A DNA stretch of 21,804 nt from Pseudomonadota bacterium (GCA_021783435.1 JAJXUC010000054.1:1-21804); one strand, 5' to 3'; positions 1-8,820 are shown, counted from the first letter of the stretch. The notes: generated from the sequence alone by a model not told the origin. Numbers and translations: made by a program.

Positions 1-172
1 CCCAAGGCCGAACCCAGTCCAGTCCGCGTTCCACGCGCCCGATCGCCGCTGCGCCGCGCCCGGCAACCAGCAAGACGCGGCGCAAATAAGCACGCGGCGG
101 CTTCTGGCGCAACGCTTGCGCGTGACCCTTGCCGGCATCAGGCTGTTGGCGGTGGTCGTCGGCTTGTCGCAT
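1..172 (-). CDS. Possible truncated hypothetical protein (5' end only)
   Basis: A minus-strand reading frame opens at an ATG (170-172) and runs without a stop to the window edge, giving about 57 residues. The codons mostly end in G or C, as in the real genes nearby. The start of the peptide is polar (MRQADDHRQQPDAGKGH) and is followed by a basic stretch and a short hydrophobic run (VLLVAG). I do not recognise the family. An AAGG lies directly against the ATG, too close to be a good ribosome site, so the true start may differ. It would be divergent from the FIST gene. The short length makes a chance open frame possible. Confidence 0.3.
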   Translation of the reverse strand, partial: MRQADDHRQQPDAGKGHAQALRQKPPRAYLRRVLLVAGRGAAAIGRVERGLDWVRPW

Positions 173-273
173 CCTTGGCGTGAAAATAGGGCCGGCAAAC
201 CCTAGCATCGCGCCCTCGTGCAGCCGGCCCGATCTCGTCCGGCCGATCAATCCCATCCTTGCTGTCGTTCTTC

Positions 274-1503
274 ATGCGCTTCATCACCGCCCACTCAAGC
301 CACACCCACTGGACCGCCGCGCTGGAGCAGGCGTTGGCGCAGGTGGCGCGCGCGCGCGCGCAGCCCGACACCATCGCCCGGCCGAACCTGGGCATCGTCT
401 ATGTCACCGAGGCTTTTGCCCCGGCAGCCGAGGCCCTGCTGGCGGCTCTGCGCTCGCGCACCGGGGTGGCGCACTGGGTGGGTGGCGTGGGCGTGGGCAT
501 CGCGGCCGATGGGCAGGAGTATGTCGACCAGCCGGCGCTGGCTTTGATGCTGCTGCAAATCCCGTTGCGCGATTTCCGCGTGTTCTCCGGGCTCAAGCCG
601 TTGGCACCGGCCTCCACCGGTTGGCGCGGTGCCGAGACCGCGCTGGTGCACGGCGATCCGGCAACGCCCGATATGGATGATCTGGTGCGTGACATGGCCG
701 GGCATACGGCATCGAACCGGATCTGGGGCGGTTTGGTGTCGTCGCGCCAGGCGACGGTACAGATTGCCGACGGCGTGTTCCGGGGCGGTCTTTCCGGTGT
801 GGCGTTTTCCTCGCGTGTGGCCCTGGCCGGCGGCCTGACCCAGGGCTGCGAGCCGGTGGGGCCGGCACGTGCCATCACCCGCTGCACGCAGAACGTGATC
901 TACGCCCTCGACGGCGAACCGGCGCTGGGCTTGCTGTTGCAGGACCTCGGCGAGGAGGCGCTGGAACTCCCTCGCCTGGCGCCGCGGCTGCGCGCCACCC
1001 TGGCGGGGCTGTCGCCGGGCGTTGCCGAGGCGAACCTCATGGCGCGCCACATTGGCGCGGAAACGTCCATGCGCCATCTCATCGGCGTGGATCCCTCGGG
1101 GCACGGCGTGGCCATTGCCGGCTCTCCCGAGCCGGGCATGCAGTTGCGCTTTTGCCGGCGCGACGTCGATGCAGCGCGGCGCGACCTGGTTCGCCTCTGC
1201 GCTGAAGTCCGCGAGGAACTGGAACAGCGTCGCGAGGCGCGCATGGCCAGCATGTTGCCGCATGCTGCCGCCAACGTTGGCGCGCCACAACGGTCGTTGC
1301 CGGCGCGTGGGGCCGTCTACATCTCGTGCACCGGGCGCGGCGGGGCCCATTTCGGTGGGCCTTCGGCAGAGTTGGCCTTGGTCCGCCAGCATCTGGGCGA
1401 CTTGCCGCTGATCGGCTTTTTTGCCGCAGGAGAAATTGCCGGCGACCGCCTTTACGGCTACACCGGGGTGTTGACCGTCTTCAGCGAAAACCCTGCAATG
1501 TAA
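274..1503 (+). CDS. FIST N- and C-domain sensory protein
   Basis: Soluble protein of about 409 residues made only of a FIST module. FIST domains are predicted ligand-binding sensory domains, proposed to sense small molecules such as amino acids, and are often linked to signalling proteins. The N-terminal half (roughly residues 35-225) has the glycine- and alanine-rich FIST_N pattern. The C-terminal half ends with the family signature: a SCTGRG stretch, then GFFAAGEI, then GYTGVLTVF. No membrane segment or effector domain is visible, so any signalling must go through a partner. The ATG at 274 was preferred over an in-frame TTG at 259. Neither has a clear Shine-Dalgarno sequence. The gene is convergent with the diguanylate cyclase gene, 87 bp apart; a functional link is only a suggestion. 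A run of eight GC dinucleotides (346-361) lies within it. Confidence 0.85.
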   Translation: MRFITAHSSHTHWTAALEQALAQVARARAQPDTIARPNLGIVYVTEAFAPAAEALLAALRSRTGVAHWVGGVGVGIAADGQEYVDQPALALMLLQIPLRDFRVFSGLKPLAPASTGWRGAETALVHGDPATPDMDDLVRDMAGHTASNRIWGGLVSSRQATVQIADGVFRGGLSGVAFSSRVALAGGLTQGCEPVGPARAITRCTQNVIYALDGEPALGLLLQDLGEEALELPRLAPRLRATLAGLSPGVAEANLMARHIGAETSMRHLIGVDPSGHGVAIAGSPEPGMQLRFCRRDVDAARRDLVRLCAEVREELEQRREARMASMLPHAAANVGAPQRSLPARGAVYISCTGRGGAHFGGPSAELALVRQHLGDLPLIGFFAAGEIAGDRLYGYTGVLTVFSENPAM

Positions 1504-1515
1504 GCGCTCGCTTAC
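1500..1515. repeat. Short inverted repeat over the FIST stop codon
   Basis: GTAAGCG and CGCTTAC form a near-continuous palindrome that includes the TAA stop. It has no following T-tract on either strand. It may be a weak transcript-end hairpin between the convergent FIST and diguanylate cyclase genes, or chance. Confidence 0.3.
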
Positions 1516-1590
1516 TCGGTAGCCTATTTACTCTCGACTTCGAACCCTCGGCAGAGGCGTTCTCAGGGCTCCCCCGCCGCGACCATCGGC

Positions 1591-3528
1591 CTACAGGGCG
1601 GGGCGGGTGAACTGAAACTGGGCAGCCTGCTCCATATCCTCAGCGTCGTCTTGCCACGTCACATGGATGTCGCGGCCGTGCGCCTTGGCGCGGTACATGG
1701 CGACGTCGGCGCGCAGCAGCAGAGTTTCCAGGGAATGCGCGACGCCGGGTTCGTCGATGGCGATGCCGATGCTGGCGGTGGCCCGCAGCTCCTGGCCTTG
1801 AAGGTTGTAGGGTTGGCGCAGGCACGCCAACAGGTGGCGCGCGCTGTCGCCGGCCAGGTGGCTGGCGGGAAGATTGGGCAGGAGTACGGCAAATTCGTCG
1901 CCTCCCAGGCGTGCGCAGACCGCGTCGGGCCCGGCGGCGGTCCGGATGCGGCGTGCTGCCTCCTGGATCAAGGCGTCGCCGGCGGCATGCCCGAACCGGT
2001 CGTTGATGCGCTTGAGGCCGTCGAGATCCAGCCACAGCACGGCGAGCAGGGATCGGCTGCGCCGGGAACGCTCCAGCACGCGGCCGCCCGCCTCGAACAA
2101 GCCACTGCGGTTGCAAAGCCCCGTGAGTGGATCGAGCATGGACATGGCTTGCAAACGAAGTGTGCGCTCACGCATTTGACCGACACGAATGGACAGGCCA
2201 AAGCTCAAGAGCAGCGCCAGAATGATCGCGACCCACTCGAAAGCGTCGGTTGTCCAGAAGTTTTCCGCCAGCAGTCCCGCGCTGCGTCCCAGAGAGGCGA
2301 AGCCGCTGGCGAGGGTGAGCGTGCAGCTCAGCAGCAGGATGCCGGCTGGCACGAAGTGGTTGCGCGTGCGCATGACCGCCGCCACGGTGATGCCCACGAC
2401 ACTGACCGCGATGAGGAGCAAAGACGGGAGCAGCAGCGAGGCCGTGCCCGGCAATACGCGGACGGCGGCCAGCGTCAGGCTGAACCATTGCAGCAGCGCC
2501 AGCACAAGATCCATGCGCGGCAGACGCTGCGCCAGCAGCAGATAGACGCGGACAAAGTACAGGGCACCCGCGCTCATCAGCAAGCTGCTGACGAGGGGCA
2601 GCATGGCCTGCAGCGCCTGCTGTTCGGGCCAAAGATAGAGCAGGCCGAGGCCGGTGACGCTGAGCAGATACAGCACGGTGGCGGATTGCCACAGCACATA
2701 GGCGGCGTAAGCCGGGTCGCGCGAGGTGAGATAGAGCGCGCCGTTGTACAGCATGAGGCCGAGCAACAGACCGAGCAGCAGGCCCTGCACCAGGGCGTCG
2801 TGGTGGGCCTCGGCTTCGTAGGCTTCGGGACTCCAAAACTGCAGGACCGGGGCAATGGCCTCGTCCTGAGCGAGCTTGAGCAACACGGTGGTGGGACTGG
2901 TGAGGCGCGGCAGCTCGAAGGCTGTGTGACGGAGATGACTCAGGCGCTGCAGCGCCATGGGTTCGATCCCTGGGCTCGGACCCCCGTGTTCGGCCTCGAT
3001 CACCAAATAGGCACGGGCCTCGGACCACGCGGGGCGACCCAACTCCAGGATGAAGAGCCCGGGTGCCGATGCCGCGGCTTCCAGCCGCAGCCGCACCCAG
3101 ACGGGATGCCGGCTGACACCGAGATTGTTGTGCGCTGAACGCCGGAACAGGCGGTCTGGCAACTGGGCGACCTGCGCGGCCTCAAGCTTGGCCCCTGCCT
3201 GCTGCCAGGCGCCGAAACGCAGGCCAGCTTCGGTTCGGGCTGCGCGCCGCGGCAGCGGCACACGGGGCAGCAAGACGGCTGGTGTCGTGGCGGCCGCCAC
3301 GGGTGTGTTGAGCTTGGGCGCGACCGCTGTGCCGTTGTGCGGCGTGGCGGACTCGGGATTGACCTGGGGGTTGAGGGTGGTCGGGGCCCGCGGCGCCGAA
3401 GGCGCGAATGCAAGGGTTTGCGCGAGCAAGGTGGCCGCCAGCCCCAGGCCAAGTCCGGACAGCACAAGCAGCAGCCAGATGGATGGTCTTCCGTCCTTGC
3501 GGCTCGCTGGTGATGACCCAAGCCCCAT
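1591..3528 (-). CDS. Membrane diguanylate cyclase (7TMR-DISM with GGDEF domain)
   Basis: Predicted inner-membrane receptor of about 645 residues that makes cyclic di-GMP from two GTP. In order it has: an N-terminal membrane anchor (about residues 15-40); a proline- and alanine-rich linker; a periplasmic DISMED2-like sensor domain (about 90-220); a block of about seven hydrophobic helices (about 235-440); and a GGDEF domain at the C terminus. The catalytic domain has DPLTGLCNR, the NDRFGHAAGD substrate motif and an intact GGDEF at residues 542-546 (1891-1905). The inhibitory RxxD I-site normally just before GGDEF is absent; the sequence there is AGPDAVCARL. The ATG at 3526-3528 has GGAG nine bases upstream and was preferred over a TTG at 3555. 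A weak TACACT -10-like hexamer lies at 3580-3585. The gene is 188 bp downstream of parB on the same strand, probably a separate unit. The ligand is unknown. Confidence 0.9.
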   Translation of the reverse strand: MGLGSSPASRKDGRPSIWLLLVLSGLGLGLAATLLAQTLAFAPSAPRAPTTLNPQVNPESATPHNGTAVAPKLNTPVAAATTPAVLLPRVPLPRRAARTEAGLRFGAWQQAGAKLEAAQVAQLPDRLFRRSAHNNLGVSRHPVWVRLRLEAAASAPGLFILELGRPAWSEARAYLVIEAEHGGPSPGIEPMALQRLSHLRHTAFELPRLTSPTTVLLKLAQDEAIAPVLQFWSPEAYEAEAHHDALVQGLLLGLLLGLMLYNGALYLTSRDPAYAAYVLWQSATVLYLLSVTGLGLLYLWPEQQALQAMLPLVSSLLMSAGALYFVRVYLLLAQRLPRMDLVLALLQWFSLTLAAVRVLPGTASLLLPSLLLIAVSVVGITVAAVMRTRNHFVPAGILLLSCTLTLASGFASLGRSAGLLAENFWTTDAFEWVAIILALLLSFGLSIRVGQMRERTLRLQAMSMLDPLTGLCNRSGLFEAGGRVLERSRRSRSLLAVLWLDLDGLKRINDRFGHAAGDALIQEAARRIRTAAGPDAVCARLGGDEFAVLLPNLPASHLAGDSARHLLACLRQPYNLQGQELRATASIGIAIDEPGVAHSLETLLLRADVAMYRAKAHGRDIHVTWQDDAEDMEQAAQFQFTRPAL

Positions 3529-3716
3529 GATGACGCGCTCCACGGTAAGCCCCAAGGCAAATCAAGCGGGTGGAGTTGCAGTGTAGGGGCGGACTGCCGG
3601 GTCGCCATCGCCCGTTCGGGGGACGCGGCCGCGGCGCTCCCGGGAGCATGCAGACGCGCGCTCGCATTCCCTTCATCACCATGGGCGCAGGGGGACCGGC
3701 GGCTAACGGGTGCGTC

Positions 3717-4634
3717 TCAGGCGGTGGGGCGCAGCAAGGCGATGAGGCCGTTGAGCTCTTCGAGCGAGTGAAAGCCCAGGCTGATGTCGCCGCGCAAGGC
3801 GGCGCCGCTGCCCTTGACGCGGATGCGCACCGGCGCGGCCAGATGCTCGGCCAATTCGGTTTCGATGCGTTGCAGTTCGCGAGCATCGCGGTCGGGTGCG
3901 GCGGCGGAGCGTGGTTTGGCGACGCTGCCCTGTTGCGTGGCACGGGCGCACAGGCGCTCGGTTTCGCGCACCGACAGGCGCTTGGCGTGCACTTGTTGCG
4001 CCACCTGCACCTGGGCGGCACCGTCCAACGCCAGCAGGGCGCGGGCGTGGCCCATGTCCAGGTCACCGGCCAGCAGCATGGCCTGCACCGGTTGGGCAAG
4101 GTTGATGAGGCGCAGCAGATTGCTCACCGCTGCGCGCGAGCGCCCCACAGCTTGCGCCGCCTGCTCGTGGGTGAAGCGGAACTCGGCGATCAGACGCTGA
4201 ATGCCCTGGGCCTCTTCCAGCGGGTTCAAGTCTTCACGCTGGATGTTCTCGATCAAGGCCATGGCCAGCGCGGTCTGGTCGGGGACCTCGCGGACCAGAA
4301 CCGGCACCACGTCCAGTCCGGCCAGACGTGCGGCGCGGGTGCGGCGTTCGCCGGCAATGATCTCGTAGCGTCCTTCGCCCAGCGGACGCACCAGGATGGG
4401 CTGCATCACGCCCTGGGCCTTGATGCTCTCGGCCAGTTCGTACAGCGCGCCCTCGTCCATGCGGGTGCGCGGCTGGTATTTGCCGGGCTCCAGAACCTCC
4501 AGCGGAAGGCTGGAGGGGCTGCCGGCCGGGGCGATATCGGCCCCTTGCGCACCGAGCAGGGCTTCAAGGCCCAGACCCAGGCCTTTGCGTTTTTTGCCGG
4601 AAGCCGGCGGTGGAGTGGAGGGATTCGCGCTCAT
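3717..4634 (-). CDS. parB: Chromosome-partitioning protein ParB
   Basis: CTP-dependent DNA clamp of 305 residues that loads at parS, spreads, and is moved by ParA to segregate the origin. The ParB N domain spans about residues 41-135, with the GERRTRAARLAGL arginine-rich box at 96-107 and ENIQREDLNPLEEA at 129-142. A helix-turn-helix region (about 150-195) and a C-terminal dimerisation segment ending HSLEELNGLIALL follow. The N-terminal ParA-contact motif, usually LGRGL, reads LGLGL at residues 19-23: an arginine replaced by leucine at residue 21 (codon 4572-4574). The ATG overlaps the upstream hydrolase stop as ATGA, implying translational coupling. It is the last gene of the mnmG-rsmG-parA-hydrolase-parB run. 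Its cognate parS lies 4.2 kb away in the operon leader. Confidence 0.97.
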   Translation of the reverse strand: MSANPSTPPPASGKKRKGLGLGLEALLGAQGADIAPAGSPSSLPLEVLEPGKYQPRTRMDEGALYELAESIKAQGVMQPILVRPLGEGRYEIIAGERRTRAARLAGLDVVPVLVREVPDQTALAMALIENIQREDLNPLEEAQGIQRLIAEFRFTHEQAAQAVGRSRAAVSNLLRLINLAQPVQAMLLAGDLDMGHARALLALDGAAQVQVAQQVHAKRLSVRETERLCARATQQGSVAKPRSAAAPDRDARELQRIETELAEHLAAPVRIRVKGSGAALRGDISLGFHSLEELNGLIALLRPTA

Positions 4635-5266
4635 GGAGGGGTTGGTGCTGGGAAGGGAGAGGCAGCTTGTGGTGCAACCGAACGGTCGGCATTCGTCGCC
4701 AGGGCCGCAGCGGTCAGTTCCTGCAGCCAGGCGCGGCCTTGCGGCCAGTCGCCCAGGCCGCTGGCGCTGTTGATATGCCCGAGTGCGCCGAGATCTGTGT
4801 GGCGGGCGCCCCAGGCGGCGGCCATGCATGCCGCGGCCTGGGCGCTGCAAAACGGGTCGTCGTTGCTGCTCAGCAGATGCGCTGGAAACGGCAAGCGCCG
4901 CAGCGGGTGACCAGCCCAGCGATGCAGGGCGGGCGGCAAGTCGGGGCGGGTCAAGTCGGGCGGCGCCACCAGCAAGGCGGCGAGCACCGGCCCTGCGCGT
5001 GGATCGCCAGTCGTGCCGAAAAGCGGACTGGCGGCGGCCCAGCCGGCGACGAGATGGCAGCCCAGGCTGTGCGCAACCAGCAGCACGGGCGCCGGGGCTT
5101 GATTGACGGCGGCCTCGAGCTGGCAGATCCAGTCGCCGCGCAGTGGGGTGTCCCAATCATGTTGCTGCACGCGCAGATCACCATGCACTTCTTCCCAGCG
5201 GCTTTGCCAATGCTCGGCCTCCGAGCCTTGCCAACCGGGCAGCTGCAAAACCGTCGGCGTGGCCAT
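4631..5266 (-). CDS. Small alpha/beta serine hydrolase, RBBP9/YdeN type
   Basis: Predicted cytoplasmic hydrolase of 211 residues. The N terminus (VLQLPGWQGSEAEHW) and the overall pattern match the RBBP9/YdeN family, whose natural substrates are mostly unknown. The nucleophile elbow is AHSLGC with Ser67. The acid is in SSNDDPF (Asp136 or Asp137), and the base is His164 in GHINSASGLGDWP, a signature of this family. No signal peptide or membrane segment is seen. The ATG at 5264-5266 starts four bases after the parA stop. Longer in-frame starts lie inside parA and were rejected. The stop overlaps the parB start by four bases. It is therefore made from the same message as ParA and ParB, though no direct role in segregation is established from the sequence. 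Confidence 0.9.
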   Translation of the reverse strand: MATPTVLQLPGWQGSEAEHWQSRWEEVHGDLRVQQHDWDTPLRGDWICQLEAAVNQAPAPVLLVAHSLGCHLVAGWAAASPLFGTTGDPRAGPVLAALLVAPPDLTRPDLPPALHRWAGHPLRRLPFPAHLLSSNDDPFCSAQAAACMAAAWGARHTDLGALGHINSASGLGDWPQGRAWLQELTAAALATNADRSVAPQAASPFPAPTPP

Positions 5267-5270
5267 GATT

Positions 5271-6059
5271 TCAGGCAACGGCCGCGGTGGCCGGCGTACG
5301 CACGCGACGCACCATTTCCTGCGCGAAGTCGAGATAGGCGACCGCGCCCCGGCTGGACTTGTCGAACACCACGCCGGGCTGGCCATAGCTCGGCGCCTCG
5401 GCCAGACGTACGTTGCGCGGGATGACACTGTCGAACACCTTGGCGCCGAAATGGGTCTTGAGCTGCTCGCTGACCTGCTGCTGCAAGGTGATGCGCGGAT
5501 CGAACATCACCCGCAGCAGACCGATGAGCACGAGTTCGGGATTGAACTTGGCATGCACCTGGCGCACGGTGTTGACCAGATCCGACAGGCCTTCGAGGGC
5601 AAAATACTCGCATTGCATGGGCACGATCACGCCCTGCGCGGCACACAATCCGTTGAGGGTGAGCAGACCGAGCGAAGGCGGCGTGTCGATGAGGATGAAG
5701 TCGTAGTCCGGCATGATCGGCCTGAGCAGGTCTTTCAGGCGGTGTTCGCGCCGATCCAAGTCCACCAGTTCGACTTCGGCGCCCGCCAATTCGCGGTTGG
5801 CTCCGAGCACGTCGTAGCCGGCCTTGTCACTGTGGCGGCGGACTTCGGCCACAGCGGTCATGCCCAGCAGCACCTGGTAGACGCTCGGTGTGAGGCCGCG
5901 CTTGTCGATGCCCGAGCCCATGGTGGCGTTACCCTGCGGATCGAGGTCGACCAGCAGCACGCGCTGGCCGACCTGGGCCAGCCCGGCGGCAAGATTGACA
6001 CAGGTGGTGGTCTTGCCGACCCCGCCCTTCTGGTTGGCGACGCAAAAGACCGAGGCCAT
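5271..6059 (-). CDS. parA: Chromosome-partitioning ATPase ParA
   Basis: ATPase of 262 residues that binds the nucleoid non-specifically as an ATP dimer and positions ParB-parS complexes. The deviant Walker A motif KGGVGKTT is at residues 11-18, with both the signature lysine (Lys11) and Lys16. The switch region VLLVDLDPQGN carries Asp40, and Walker B is in YDFILIDTPPS (about 119-128). The length and the lack of an N-terminal DNA-binding extension fit the chromosomal Soj/ParA class rather than long plasmid ParA proteins. AAGGA, partly made from the rsmG TAA stop, lies seven bases before the ATG. The rsmG gap is nine bases and the downstream hydrolase gap four, so all are co-transcribed. Confidence 0.97.
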   Translation of the reverse strand: MASVFCVANQKGGVGKTTTCVNLAAGLAQVGQRVLLVDLDPQGNATMGSGIDKRGLTPSVYQVLLGMTAVAEVRRHSDKAGYDVLGANRELAGAEVELVDLDRREHRLKDLLRPIMPDYDFILIDTPPSLGLLTLNGLCAAQGVIVPMQCEYFALEGLSDLVNTVRQVHAKFNPELVLIGLLRVMFDPRITLQQQVSEQLKTHFGAKVFDSVIPRNVRLAEAPSYGQPGVVFDKSSRGAVAYLDFAQEMVRRVRTPATAAVA

Positions 6060-6068
6060 GGGTCGTCC

Positions 6069-6836
6069 TTACGGTCCTTGCACGGCATCGGACGTGATGG
6101 AATTGCTGCGCCGCAGCATCAACACCACGCAGCGTTGTGCGTCCAGATCGGGCACGTTCAGGGTCTCCACATGGGCGTCGATTTCCGTCGGTAGAGCAGT
6201 CAATTCGGCTTGCGGCGTGTGACCCTTCATCGCGGCCCAGCAGCCGCCCTCGGCCAGCAAGGGCTGGGTGAGCTGGATCAGGGTGCCGAGATCACTGAAC
6301 GCCCGACTGGTGATGCAGTCGAAAGGGGCTTGTGTCAGGCGCTCCACCCGGCCATGCGCCACATGGGCCCGGGACAAGCGCAACTCGGCAGCCGCCTGCT
6401 GCATGAATGCGCATTTTTTTTGTACGGCGTCGTTCAGCACGACCACCATCTCGGGCCGCATGATGGCCAGCACCAGCCCGGGCAAGCCGCCACCGGAGCC
6501 GACATCCAGCAAGCGCTGTGGCGCGCGTGCCGCCAGGATCGGTACGAGGGCGAGGCAATCCGCCAAGTGCAGTGTGAACATCTGCTGCGGTTCGCGCACC
6601 GCGGTGAGGTTGTAGACCCGATTCCAGCGTTCGAGCAACTCCAGGTAGGCCAGCAGTTGTGCGCGCTGCGTGGAGGTGGCCGGCAGTTGCAGCTTGAGCA
6701 GCAGTTGGTCGAGTCGCTCGGATGCGCTTGCACTCCCACCTGGGCGTTGCAGCCCTCGAGCTGCGTTGATGTCCTTAGCCTGGCCGCGGACGGTCAAGGC
6801 GTGGTCTTGGGCAGGGCCTGCATGGAGACGTTGCAT
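6069..6836 (-). CDS. rsmG: 16S rRNA (guanine-N7)-methyltransferase RsmG
   Basis: Methylates N7 of G527 (E. coli numbering) in 16S rRNA with S-adenosylmethionine; loss of it gives low-level streptomycin resistance in several bacteria. The protein has 255 residues from the ATG at 6834-6836. A TTG two codons upstream (6842) is an alternative. The family core begins near residue 42 (LDQLLLKL, then YLELLERWNRVYNLTAVRE at about 64-82). The cofactor-binding loop LLDVGSGGGLPGL lies at 109-121. The first 40 residues are an extension compared with the E. coli protein and may be dispensable or mis-started, but no better in-frame ATG or GTG is visible. It lies 13 bases downstream of mnmG, the usual gidA-gidB pairing. 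An A8 run (6414-6421 on the plus strand as T8) encodes Gln-Lys-Lys. Confidence 0.95.
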   Translation of the reverse strand: MQRLHAGPAQDHALTVRGQAKDINAARGLQRPGGSASASERLDQLLLKLQLPATSTQRAQLLAYLELLERWNRVYNLTAVREPQQMFTLHLADCLALVPILAARAPQRLLDVGSGGGLPGLVLAIMRPEMVVVLNDAVQKKCAFMQQAAAELRLSRAHVAHGRVERLTQAPFDCITSRAFSDLGTLIQLTQPLLAEGGCWAAMKGHTPQAELTALPTEIDAHVETLNVPDLDAQRCVVLMLRRSNSITSDAVQGP

Positions 6837-6849
6837 GGGCAATAGCCGT

Positions 6850-8778
6850 TCAGGCGGCTTGGGGCGGTGCGGCTGAGGCGCGCAACCGGTGTTTGCGCAA
6901 GTGCACCAGCAAAAGCGAGACGGCGGCTGGAGTCACGCCCGAAATGCGCGAAGCCTGGCCCAGGGTTTGTGGCCGCGCGCGCCCCAGTTTCTGCCGCACT
7001 TCGATGGACAGGCCGGAAACGGCGTCGTAGTCGAGATCGGTCGGCAAGGGTTGATGCTCGTACGCTGCGGCTCGCTGCACATCTTGCTGTTGCCGGTCGA
7101 TGTAGCCGGCGTATTTCACGGCAATTTGCACCTGTTCGGCCTCTGCGGGCTGCAAGGCTTGCGGCGCGGCGAAACGACCCTCGAGCGCACTGACCAGTCG
7201 GGAGTAGTCGACTTCCGGTCGGCGCAGCAAGTCTTCGAGCCGGTATTCGCGCTCGATCGCCTGACCGATGAGTTGCCGCGCTTGTGCGGGGGGTAGGGTT
7301 TCGGGCTGCACCCAGGTCGAGCGCAGGCGCTGGCGCTCACGCTCGATGGCGTCGCGTTTGCGGCAGAACGCATCCCAGCGGGCATCGTCCACCAGACCGA
7401 GATGACGCCCGACTTCGGTCAGACGCAGGTCGGCGTTGTCCTCGCGTAGGCTCAAGCGATATTCGGCGCGACTGGTGAACATGCGGTAAGGCTCGTTCAC
7501 CCCCTTGGTGATGAGGTCGTCGACCAGCACACCGAGATAAGCCTGATCGCGCGCCGGACACCAGGGCTCGCGCCCCTGGACCAGCAGCGCGGCGTTGGCA
7601 CCGGCCAGCAGGCCCTGGGCGGCGGCCTCCTCGTAGCCGGTGGTGCCATTGATCTGCCCGGCAAAAAAGAGACCGTCGATGGCTTGCGTCTGCAGGGAGG
7701 TTTTCAGCCCGCGGGGATCGAAATAGTCGTACTCGATGGCATATCCCGGACGCAGCAGGTGCGCCTGCTCCAGGCCCGCAATGCTGTGCACCAGGTCGAG
7801 TTGCACGTCGAACGGAAGGCTGGTGGAGATGCCGTTCGGATAAAACTCGTGCGTGCTCAGGCCCTCTGGCTCCAGGAAGATCTGGTGGGCGTCTTTGCTG
7901 GCGAAGCGATGAATCTTGTCCTCGATACTGGGGCAATAGCGCGGTCCGACGCCTTCGATCACGCCGGTGTACATCGGACTGCGGTCGAGTCCGCCGCGAA
8001 TGACGTCGTGGGTGCGCGCATTGGTCTGCGTGATCCAGCAGGAGACTTGCGCGGGATGTTGCTGCGCGCTCCCAAGGAAGCTGAACACTGGAACAGGGTG
8101 CCGGTCGCCGGGCTGCTCTTCCATCTTGGAAAAGTCGATGCTTCGACCATCGATGCGCGGCGGCGTCCCGGTTTTGAGGCGCCCTCGGGGAAGGTTCAAC
8201 TCGCGTAAGCGCTGCGCGAGGGACATGGCGGGCGGTTCGCCTGCCCGACCGGCTGCGTAATGCTCCAGGCCAATATGGATTTTGCCGTCGAGGAAGGTGC
8301 CGGCTGTGAGCACCACGCTGCGCGCACGGAAGCGGATGCCGCTTTGGGTGACGGCTCCAACAACGCGTTCTCCATGCCCTGTCGACTCCATCAACAGATC
8401 ATCGACGGCTTGTTGGAATAGCCAAAGACGGGCTTGATTTTCGAGTCGATGGCGGATGGCGGCTTTGTACAGCACGCGATCCGCCTGGGCACGCGTCGCT
8501 CGAACCGCCGGGCCTTTGCTCTCGTTGAGAATGCGAAACTGGATCCCGGCCACATCGGTTGCAGCCGCCATGGCGCCACCGAGCGCGTCGACTTCCTTCA
8601 CCAGGTGGCCTTTGCCGATGCCACCGATGGACGGATTGCACGACATCTGACCAAGGGTTTCAATGTTGTGTGTCAGCAATAAGGTTGCCGCGCCCATGCG
8701 CGCAGCGGCCAGCGCCGCTTCAGTGCCGGCATGCCCGCCGCCAACGACGATGACATCGAAAATTTCAGGGAAGTCCAT
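6850..8778 (-). CDS. mnmG: tRNA uridine-5-carboxymethylaminomethyl modification enzyme MnmG
   Basis: FAD-dependent subunit which, with MnmE, places the carboxymethylaminomethyl group on U34 of certain tRNAs. The protein is 642 residues, normal for the family. The N terminus [16 protein letters not shown] is the FAD-binding Rossmann loop. Hallmark blocks follow: [25 protein letters not shown] (written here only as landmark), [48 protein letters not shown] and [16 protein letters not shown]. The C-terminal MnmE/tRNA-contact region ends with [19 protein letters not shown]. The ATG at 8776-8778 aligns with the family start. In-frame codons upstream run through the parS palindrome and would add a MFHVKH peptide, so they were rejected. 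It is the first gene of the rsmG-parA-parB run. Confidence 0.97.
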   Translation of the reverse strand: MDFPEIFDVIVVGGGHAGTEAALAAARMGAATLLLTHNIETLGQMSCNPSIGGIGKGHLVKEVDALGGAMAAATDVAGIQFRILNESKGPAVRATRAQADRVLYKAAIRHRLENQARLWLFQQAVDDLLMESTGHGERVVGAVTQSGIRFRARSVVLTAGTFLDGKIHIGLEHYAAGRAGEPPAMSLAQRLRELNLPRGRLKTGTPPRIDGRSIDFSKMEEQPGDRHPVPVFSFLGSAQQHPAQVSCWITQTNARTHDVIRGGLDRSPMYTGVIEGVGPRYCPSIEDKIHRFASKDAHQIFLEPEGLSTHEFYPNGISTSLPFDVQLDLVHSIAGLEQAHLLRPGYAIEYDYFDPRGLKTSLQTQAIDGLFFAGQINGTTGYEEAAAQGLLAGANAALLVQGREPWCPARDQAYLGVLVDDLITKGVNEPYRMFTSRAEYRLSLREDNADLRLTEVGRHLGLVDDARWDAFCRKRDAIERERQRLRSTWVQPETLPPAQARQLIGQAIEREYRLEDLLRRPEVDYSRLVSALEGRFAAPQALQPAEAEQVQIAVKYAGYIDRQQQDVQRAAAYEHQPLPTDLDYDAVSGLSIEVRQKLGRARPQTLGQASRISGVTPAAVSLLLVHLRKHRLRASAAPPQAA

Positions 8779-8801
8779 GGGCTCTTGAAAATGAGTGCCC
8801 G

Positions 8802-8807
8802 ATTGTA
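8802..8807 (-). promoter_or_regulatory. Possible -10 element of the mnmG-parB operon
   Basis: On the minus strand TACAAT lies 23 bases upstream of the mnmG ATG, five of six bases matching TATAAT. No good -35 hexamer is found. The position where it would sit (about 8824-8831) falls inside the left arm of the parS palindrome. This suggests a weak or ParB-modulated promoter, but it is inference from one hexamer. Confidence 0.3.
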
Positions 8808-8820
8808 GGTCCCGGATGCC

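Noticed and set aside
1651..3138. 495-codon plus-strand frame opposite the diguanylate cyclase gene
   Set aside because: Gln/Ala/His-rich antisense shadow of a gene with intact GGDEF motifs.
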